The position numbers and the translations under genes are program-made. A stretch of DNA of 64,000 bases. It comes from Nilaparvata lugens. Its lineage: Eukaryota > Arthropoda > Insecta > Hemiptera > Delphacidae. The notes beneath the pieces were generated by a model. It saw only the letters and a list, made by a program, of their open reading frames with translations. It made no database searches and was not told the DNA's origin. Where the stretch lies: positions 40,151,113 through 40,215,112 of the forward strand of contig NC_052508.1 of assembly GCF_014356525.2 (NCBI RefSeq). Direction: 5' to 3'. Positions 55,701 to 64,000 of this stretch are shown here, one piece after another; position 1 is the stretch's first letter; every line of letters begins with the position of its first letter.

Positions 55701-57612
55701 ATGTACTCTGGGTTCCCTAGAGAATGTTTTGAAAGCAGCCCATACATTTTTGAAGAGTTGAATCGTATTGAAATGATTGGCTTTATGGTATGTGAAATCA
55801 AATACATTAGTATCATGGCAATACCGTATTGTGCTCGAGTAAAAAAATCTCCAGCCTCTGTACTCGTAACATACAATAATATCAAGGAAAATAAGATGAA
55901 AAACTTGGATTCTTCAAGCTGGATATTGAAAACTTAGAATAAGACTCTTAGTTTTTGAAAGAATAATAATAATTTGATCATCAATGAACGAGCTTGTCCA
56001 TTATGCTAGTAGATTCCATGATATAGGACTCTCACTGTAAAGTGTAGACCTTTTGCAGGATAATCCGCACCACTTAAAACAAAAAAACATGAGCTGCAAA
56101 AAGTAACAAGCTGCATTCATAGACAAGATAATAATTGTTGATTGTGGGTTGTTGTGTCGTCTCACACGCACATGTCATTCCTTTCTGTAAGATTATCTCT
56201 GCATTTTCCCCAAGTGAGCCTTAATAGCCAGCAATCCTGGAATGAGGAAAGCTTTTGTTCTAAAGTTGTAAGTAATGAGTGGTTAAATTTTATCCCTTAT
56301 TTCATTTTGTTTTATTTATCACTTGAAAAATGAAACACCTCTTTGTTGAATAATTTTTTTAAGACATCAACTGAATTTAAGCTATAATTTCAGTACCTAG
56401 ACTCTGATAGAGACCAATACGTTTGATAATATTTTGTAAACCTTATAATTTCTGTGAATTCAATTTTTCGATACCGTGTACTTATTTCTGATACAATTTT
56501 TTCAAGATATACCGTCCATGCGTTATTAAAAATAGGCTACCTTCTATTTTTTTGGAACAAATTTATTATTTTTAAAATCCTCATTGAAAAATATCCTAAT
56601 GAATATCATAGTTCTTCTAGACCATTGAGTTCTTATTTTTTGAAATAATTCAATAGAATTTATTGAGAAGCCACAGAAGATAATATTTAAAAATAATTAA
56701 TGTTGTTTTTACAAATGAGAACAATTTTGACTAATGTCACTCTATGCACAGTGCCAAGAAGCTTCAACTACAGTTTCAACCTTCTAGGGCAGTTTCTCTG
56801 ATTAGATTTTCAGAGGAGTGGGAATACGCGTAGGCCTATATACATCACCTAGAGCAGAACAGCGGAGTAGAACGGGTACGAGATTACTGTTGAAAAGTGT
56901 AAAAAGAAGTTGAGGGAGCAAAAAGAGTTGATGGCCTTTGAGACATTTCAATATTCATTTTTTTGAAAAATACTTAGTTTATTTTATTTCTTCAAATTGA
57001 TTCATGTTGTGTCTCATATAAAATTTCTGCAACATTTCAACATTATTCGTGTATTTTTCCATATACCGGTACTTTAAATAGGGAAGATTTTCCCTCTTAG
57101 AACAATAACAATAATGATTAATGAACCAAAAAATGGAAAAATGGAAATAATCTCTCAACAGGCTGATTTCTTAATTAAGAAAACAGAAGTAAGGAACTTG
57201 ACCCACCGTTCTGCCGCTTCATTTCCAATGATTATGATTATTATAACAATTTTTTAAAATGGCTGAATAATTTTTATTATTTGTGAGGAATATTAAAGAT
57301 TAGTGCACAGGCAATGAAAAGCTCTTCGCTACGAAACGTGTTCGAGTACGGTATATATATAGCTATCTCAATAATTTGTGTGTAGGCCTATATTGTGAAA
57401 TCAATCCAATGTAATATTAGCTCATTCATCATAGCAGTGCACGGTGCACGAATAACAAATTATCTCAGAAATTCTCTATTATTTAGAGTATTAATTTTAC
57501 TTTTTGCAATTTCTTCACATCTATCAAAACAAATAAAATCAAATTAATTCTTCATTGTCCTATTTTCTTTAGGGCTACTTTTGAATATGAATAAAAATTG
57601 AAATCTTAGTAG
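52749..57612. other. Long AT-rich stretch without recognised genes
   Basis: I see only short chance frames. A small hairpin (gctgctcagcgttcataaac / gtttatatgaacgagagcg) lies near 55650-55706. 'gcgctgagcgctg...gagcgctt' lies near 54221-54260. Confidence 0.5.
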
Positions 57613-57759
57613 GTACTTTTTTTAAATTATTTAATCACGACATTTTTCGGCTATAAAATGCCATTATCAAGTGATTTGAATCACTTATTATAATCCAATC
57701 ACTAGATACTGGCAATATATAGCTGAAACATGTCGTGATTAAATAATTTCAAAGGGTAC
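57613..57759. repeat. ~147-bp inverted-repeat element
   Basis: gtacttttttt-aaattatttaatcacgacat (57613 on) pairs with atgtcgtgattaaataattt-caaagggtac (to 57759). Inner ggctataaaatgcc / ggcaatatatagct also pair. Confidence 0.8.
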
Positions 57760-60205
57760 TTAGATTTGAATGTTTATTTATTCGTCATTCTATTGGTTAC
57801 AAAAAATATATCAATAAAGATAAAAAGCATACTTAAACAAATTTAACATGAAACATAATCAAAAAATCAATCTGAACATAATATATCTTATCAATAGACG
57901 AGTAAATACAGTGGAATGATGAGAGAGTTCTTAATAGTTATGAATAAGACTTTAAAATAATAACAGGCTATTTATTCGAAGACCAATATTATAATTGTCC
58001 ATATATTTTTAATCTATGAAATTACATTATATTCTCTATACTGCTGAAGGTGCGTCTCTCATTTTCGTAATACAAATCAATGCTATCTGTTGTGCAGTAG
58101 GTCTGTCTACCTATAGTTTGAAAACTCGGACAAAACATGGACATTTTTTAGAATAAGAGTATTCGTATTGCCTACTCTCAAATACTTATTATATATGCTA
58201 TTATAAATTTTGTTCTAGTTTCTGAAGAAGGTAATGGTTCTGAACACCTCAGAAGTGGCTGCAGTAGAATACATTCTTTTCATATTAAAAACAATTTCAG
58301 GGAAATGGTAAAGAAGAGTGAGTATCCTGTATTGTCCTTCAATTACTCACGCACATGAGCGCGCTAAAATGGAGGGGGTGACAGTTGAGTTGGGTGGCTG
58401 CAACTATCCACACAATTCGTGCTCATACATCCAATCACACCTCACCTATTAGTAACCGGTTCAGGTGACTCTTATTAGAACAGTCTATTAGAAATTTCAA
58501 CGCGAGTACATTGTCAGGGCTGGGGTAAATAGTGTTGAAACCTTGGATTTCCTAACAGCATCAGTCAAAAGGTAAGATATCTAATTTTCGGTGATTTTTT
58601 TACAGGGGAATATCATTATATTTATTATTTTGATCGGTCCATGAAGCTTGATCAAGCGCTCCCATACTCGAATGTGAAATACTATGAGAAATCGATTGAG
58701 AAATCTTTTGATAATTTATAAATCTGCATATTTAGGATCCAAAAAATAAATTTTTGAATAATACATAGGAATACAATACATTTTAAATAGAGAAGAATCA
58801 CAAAAGTTATTCGAAAAGAAATTTTATTGCATTGAACTTGAAATTTCTCATTATCACTTACGCGTAATTATTCGTAGATCAAATGTTGATAGGCCTATTA
58901 TGCAGCCTCTCCATAATTTGAGGAGAATTGATTATATTCCCAATTTCATCAAATTAAAAAAAAAAATAGAATAGTCAGACAATGTAGCCTATATAAAAGA
59001 ACTGACAGTCCTACTCGATAATACTTTTTAAATAATTTCTCTATTCTTGGCGGAGAATAGCTCTAGTGGAAAACTCAGTTCTCAGGAATGTCACCGGGTG
59101 AATTGCTATATGAATAAACACATAATTGAATGAAAAAATCGATAAATATCACATATATTGTAAACCGCATTAGTGAGAACTCTTCCTTTGTGAAGATACA
59201 CTAGGTATCTTTCTTTTCGTTTCTCTGTAAATTTTGGCACATATTATATTCACGCTCATTGGTGGAGTTTATTATTTGTAGTTGATGAATCTCACACACG
59301 ATTTTCCCTCTTTTCATCTATTTATGTGTCGCCCAGGCCGAAGATTATTCTGTGAATAAAGCAGGTAGGCCTATCCGATATTGATACCGTAGTGATCACA
59401 CCTGCGACCAGACTAGCTTTCACGGTTATTTCTTTCCACTCAAGTTTTTGCTTTTATTATTTATGAAAGTAGCCTATTTTTGAGAACGACATGAGAGGTA
59501 TTTTCCAATGAACCTTAAAAGCATATTATATTCACAACTTAAAAAAAAACCATTTAAAAGTACGCTTATCTATTATCGTGAGTAAATATATATATAATGA
59601 AATGCTTCAATAATATTTTGGGTGAGACTATAGTGAGGGAACCTCCTGAGAAAATTTTCTGATAACGCTATAGTCTCAATTCTACACAAAAGAAAAGTGA
59701 ACATCTGCTCGATCAGTAATTATCGAGGTTGTGAAGGACTATTTTCCTGAAAATTCAATATTGAATAATTAAAATTAATTAGTACGATTAATTAGAGGAT
59801 AGAGGTGGCTATGGTGCGAGTCATTGAAATGTTATTATAATCTAGAAAGTGAAAAATTCAACTTCTGCGTTCTTTTGAATTACCATGTGAGAACATACTT
59901 CGTTCTTCAATCATTGTGTTATTCTGAAGAATAATTGAATTTTACACATGTACATCAATCTATATATACATTAAAAAAAGTTTCGCAAAACTAATGCCCG
60001 TGTCTCGTGCTACTTTGAAAATGTGGTCAATTAAAATGTGGTTTGTACGAAACCACACTGTAATATACAGTTCATAATATTATTCCCCATAAGTATGTAT
60101 TTGTTCAGAAAATTGGATTGAGAAAAAATGAGAAATCCTCTCCAAAACATTCTCCAAAAAAGAATTTCTCACTCTTCCTCTAACCTGACCCTATTGAAAA
60201 CTCTG
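57760..60205. other. Stretch with a possible 5' exon/promoter at ~58370-58571
   Basis: 58340-58571 is unusually GC-rich for the region (gagcgcgctaaaatggaggggg) and ends in a strong donor (caaaag followed by GTAAGA at 58572). It might be a non-coding first exon of a plus-strand gene continuing beyond the window. No coding sequence follows that I can identify. Confidence 0.3.
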
Positions 60206-60820
60206 GTTTGTAATCTAAAATTTGTGTATCAAAAAAAGGCCAACAAAATTTTATAAACTTTCAGTAAGAAAATGTTCTGATATAAATAAGAAACCCGCCT
60301 CCCATTATAATTCATAATACATTAGAATACGTAAAAAAATCAAACAGTTTTATTGCTTAAGAAATCAATGAAAAACCCGGCTCCCATTATCCCTCCATTA
60401 TTACTTTACATTCTCCATGAGACTTTGGAATGCGCATCATAGGTTCAAAGGTGTTTGTTTACTTTGACTTTCTGAATCATAGTAACATTCATAAACATTG
60501 TTCCATTAGTACCTTTACTCATACAAGAATCTTTAAGAATGTTACTATGATCTAGAAAGTAAAAGTAAACACACACCTTTGAACCTATGATCAGCGTATT
60601 TCCAAAGTCTCATGGAGAATGTAAACTCATAATGGAGGAATAAGGGAGTCGGAGCTTTCATTGATGTATATCATTGCTTTTTTAACCAAACTGTTTGAAT
60701 ACGTACTCTCATTATGTATTGTAATGGGAGGCGGGTTTCTTATTCATATCAGAACATTTTCTTACTGAAAGCTTATGAAATTTGTTGGACTTTTCTGGTA
60801 AACAAATTTTAGTTTGTAAT
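60206..60820. mobile_element. ~615-bp palindrome with ~285-bp arms
   Basis: The left arm 60206-60490 and right arm 60537-60820 are inverted copies around a 46-bp spacer. Shared blocks: 'taaaatttg', 'ttcagtaagaaaatgttctgatat', 'aagaaacccgcctcccatta', 'tccctccattat', 'acattctccatgagactttgga', 'tcataggttcaaaggtgt', 'gatcatagtaacattc'. No coding capacity. Confidence 0.88.
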
Positions 60821-61565
60821 GGAGTAGAAATCAGCAGTAATGGTCTAACAGCATTTTTCAGCACCAGGTATGGATTCCAACCTGCATAACGCACGAGTTT
60901 TATCAACTGTAAACACGTGCTCCAAATGGAATACTCTTTGATATAATACTGCTTTCATTTTGGCAGACGTTTCTGGAGATTGGTAATATTCAAAGCTATT
61001 AGTCTGATGACTGAATAATTATTAGGCTCAAACTAATTAGGTTCAAATTCCTTACAAGAGATAGGTAGAGGAAATGTGCTAGATATGGAAATCAGTTGCT
61101 AAAATTTCAAGAGAACGGGAACAACGATCTTAAACATTGAATTACAAAGATACATTCTTCTCATATCAAATCCTTGCAACTCAATATCCGATTCTTATTC
61201 TCTTTGATAGTATATAATAATTGAAAATCATGATTTTATTTCAATAAAAGTCGCATCATTTTACGAGTGATTCTACATAGAAGCCAGCGGCATGTTGTGC
61301 AGCACGAGGTCAGTCTCGTACTAATATTAAACTAAATTTTATTTATTGTACTATTAAGTTATGCTGAAACTTAGAAAGGAAATTTAAATCTCTACATAAG
61401 ATTTTGGTTTATAGATTTACATATATAATCTAATGGTAAATATGTTGTACATTGTGTAGCTGGAAAAGAAACATTTCTCATTACAATTCATACGTAGGGT
61501 ATTTTAAGAAACGATTCTCAGATAGATAGGCCTAATAACCTCTTTTGTTGACAGGTAATCCTATA
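60821..61565. other. Unassigned stretch
   Basis: No gene or repeat that I can support. Confidence 0.45.
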
Positions 61566-61801
61566 CAGGGTCTGTATAATAAGTAACCGGACTGACCTCA
61601 GGAAATTTTTTATTGACAAAATATGTACAATTTTTCATTAGATATCTTCAAAGTACCTAGTCCCTATTGGAGTCGATAACACGTTGATACCGGATTCTCA
61701 AATCCCTGAACGCTCCCTGGAAGTCGGCAACCTCTACGCTGTCTAGAGCCCTCGTCGCAGCACGTTGAACGTTTTCCAGAGTCCCGAACCGCGTCCTATA
61801 G
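61566..61801 (-). mobile_element. Mariner-like element fragment
   Basis: It starts after TA with cagggtctgtataataagtaaccgg, a mariner-type terminus. The minus frame ending at 61659-61657 reads TRFGTLENVQRAATRALDSV, EVADFQGAFRDLRIRYQRVI, DSNRD-stop, like a mariner transposase C-terminus. The copy is cut at about 61801 by an R1 fragment. Confidence 0.6.
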
Positions 61802-61805
61802 CAAT

Positions 61806-61884
61806 TTAGTAATTGGGGTACCTTAATTTTTTTCGGAAAGCAATACTTTCCTTACCTATGGTAATAGGGCAAGGAAAGTAAAAA
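61806..61884 (+). repeat. Repeat family R1, terminal fragment
   Basis: 'tagtaattggggtaccttaatttttttcggaaagcaatactttcc...gggcaaggaaagtaaaaa' is the R1 3' end. The following catacagaaattgctcgcttaata also occurs at 52291-52315. Confidence 0.85.
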
Positions 61885-61918
61885 TATAATCAGACATACA
61901 GAAATTGCTCGCTTAATA

Positions 61919-62927
61919 CAGTGTGGGTGAAAAGTCCGAGAACGGCTTAATATCTCATACACAAAGGTTATTTGACGGTGGGTGTGATTGGGGATCCTAC
62001 TCAAATTGGAAAAAAACTACTTCACACTGACTTTAAAAATCTGGTCCGCCATCTTGGATCCGCCATATTGAATGCGACTTCAATTTTTTAAATAGAAAGG
62101 TGGTCATGCGATACATGATATCGATACGGAATTTCAAGAAAAAATGAATGGCGAAAACCGCACATCGATATCTCAAACCGTTCAGAAGATATTCACATTA
62201 TTAATCAATACCACTCATGTATTAATTATTTCATTTCTGATTTGCATGGTACAAATACAAAAATACAAAGGTTTGTTGATTTGTAAATAGAAAAATTTGT
62301 AGGTACTGATTGATAATGTGAATATCTTCTGAACGGTTTGAGATATCGATGTGCGGTTTTCGCCATTCATTTTTTCTTGAAATTCCGTATCGAAGTCATG
62401 TATTGCATGACCAGTTTCCTATTAAAAAAAAAGTTGCAATCAAAATGGCGGATCCAAGATGGCGGACCAGATTTTTAAAGTCATAGTAAGGTAGTCTAAA
62501 TTTTCAATTCGAGTAACATCCCAAATCACACTCACCTTGGAATCACTTCTTTATATGAGATACTAAGCCGTCCTCGTACTTTTCTCTCCCATCTCTGCTT
62601 TGAATAGTATTGATTAATAATTAATGTGAATATCTGTGATTAATGTGTTAAATGTGAATATCTTCGAAACGGTTTGAGATATCGATGTGCGGTTTCCGCC
62701 ATTCATTTTTTCTTGAAATTCCCTATCGGAATCATGTATCGCATGGCCACCTTCCTATTTAAAAAATGAAGTTGCATTCAATTTGCGGATCCAAGATGGT
62801 GGACCAGATTTTTAAAGTCATTGTGAAGTAGTTTTTTCAATTTGAGTAGGATCCCCAATCACACCCACCGTCAAATTACCTTTGTGTATGAGATATTAAG
62901 CCGTTCTTAGACTTTTCACCCACTCTG
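61919..62927. mobile_element. ~1-kb TA-flanked element with three palindromic arms
   Basis: Outer ends cagtgtgggtgaaaagtccgag / ctaagaacgg..acttttcacccactctg are inverted repeats flanked by TA on both sides, as for Tc1/mariner-type MITEs. Arm 1 (61919-62215) is inverted relative to arm 2 (about 62312-62597, degenerate end cttttctctcccatctctg) and arm 3 (about 62640-62927). Each arm carries 'gatatcgatgtgcggtttt-cgccattcattttttcttgaaattcc' and 'atggcggatccaagatgg'. Confidence 0.85.
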
Positions 62928-64000
62928 TATAATAGGATTAATTCGAACGATAGATGATCGTTGCCATATCATGGTATACGTTACGGTAGACAAATCTTCA
63001 CTCAATATATTGAGTTGAACCTAGAGCAGTTTTAAAAGTATGTAAGCCTACGCCTTATATTAATTATCGCTCTGTCCATCGATGATCTGAAAATTATGTC
63101 ATCGAACTGGCTTGAATGTTTAGATCTCGGAGAACAATCAGAACAATAATAAATTAAATTGATTAAAACTTCAGTGGCAGAAACATGTAGGTCTATGTTT
63201 TTTGTAATATTGTATGCTTTATGTGAAAATTTTCGTACCGTATATTATATTATAGCCCACAATACTTAGCTCCACTATTTTTATTGTATTTGCTCAGCTC
63301 AACAATGTCAATGCTCATTAAGGTTTTCTATTGCCTCGCTTTTCGACTTTGAAATCAACAATATTTTTCTATTTAAATAATTGAAAACCTATACGGTAAT
63401 GTAATAAAGGAAAGAATTGGCTTATATCGTACACGTAGGCCCACCGGATAGGAAATTCACGAGTAAGATCATCACGTCTGAACTACTTAGCTGATTAACT
63501 TAAGTTTGGCATAAGTATTCTCAATTTACCGAGGATGATTATCGGCCTTTTTTCAGTTCTAAAAGATATCAGTACATCAAGTTTTCAGTTTATAAAGTTT
63601 TCAATTCGTCATGCTTCCAGTTTGTTAGGCTATACTTTGTTCATAGATAAAATAGTGTAGTCAATCGTTTTATCTTCCATCTTCTAATTTCTGTACCTCA
63701 GAGCTAGAGGAAAGTCCATTTTTTGACAAAATGATGTTTTTAGTGTGTCTTTTCAAGTTTTTCGAACGCTATAGATTCAAGATAGGCCTAAAGTAAGTCC
63801 TCCGCAGTTGATTGCTTTGAAGATAGCCAGAGCTGAATGAGTGTGAGTTCAGTAAGCATTAAACTGAAACAACGTGAGTCCAATAGTTCACAAGTAAGTG
63901 TAACTAGTGTTACTTGTGTTCACAAGTAATGCTGATTCGACTTACTCTCTTTTAGCCCCGGCTGGGAGTGTTATACTTTTTGGCTCTACTGTAAAATCAG
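62928..64000. other. Unassigned right end with R5 repeat
   Basis: R5 copy 2 lies at 63455-63600. The last ~60 bp follow an acceptor-like 'ctctcttttag' at 63946-63956 and could begin an exon, but too little is visible. Confidence 0.4.
63455..63600 (+). repeat. Dispersed repeat family R5, copy 2
   Basis: Same-orientation match to 39012-39165 (ggaaattcacga-t-a--tcatcac, ctgaactact-agctgatt, accgaggatg). Confidence 0.75.

Overview
The window looks like AT-rich nuclear DNA of an insect. The evidence is one spliced host gene with GT-AG introns and insect-style exon sizes, many decayed transposons of animal type (CR1-like LINEs with SGNH-esterase ORF1, BEL/Pao, hAT, PIF/Harbinger, mariner), long GT/CA microsatellites, and foldback or MITE elements everywhere. 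The repeat style (frequent 'taggccta' words; a dispersed family ending in 'tactttccttgcc...') reminds me of planthopper genomes such as Nilaparvata. That species call is from memory and is not proven here.

The one host gene I can recognise is on the minus strand. It is the KIF1-binding protein gene (KIFBP/KBP), with seven coding exons from an ATG at 41778 to a stop at 5214. The exons join in phase to exactly 594 codons. About 36.6 kb of the window is therefore one gene, mostly intron 1 (about 12 kb) and intron 6 (about 19.6 kb). Nearly all the mobile DNA between 5.3 and 41.7 kb lies inside its introns.

Intron 6 (5346-24991) holds a MITE, an ~890-bp foldback repeat, the 3.47-kb element described next, small palindromic MITEs, a broken CR1-like LINE (+), a BEL/Pao fragment (-), and a nested hAT-type insertion. 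Intron 1 (29695-41746) holds an RT fragment (+), a TIR element carrying a captured LINE RT tail, a second LINE (-) with coiled-coil/SGNH ORF1 and EN-RT ORF2, and GA-rich satellites. From 41.8 to 64 kb there is no gene I can name. That part holds a GC-rich TIR element, an AT-rich ~211-bp minisatellite, a hAT copy nested in PIF/Harbinger-like sequence with an 8-bp target duplication, several long palindromes, and mariner-like remnants.

The most interesting object is at 9237-12710. It is a self-contained element with ~0.8-kb terminal inverted repeats and two convergent genes whose ATGs each lie 24 bp inside the inner edge of a repeat arm. The left gene resembles the invertebrate 'double jelly-roll-like' (capsid-like) protein family and has one frameshift. 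The right gene is unrecognised. No polymerase, integrase or transposase is visible in it, so it may be a minimal virus-derived or non-autonomous virus-like transposon.
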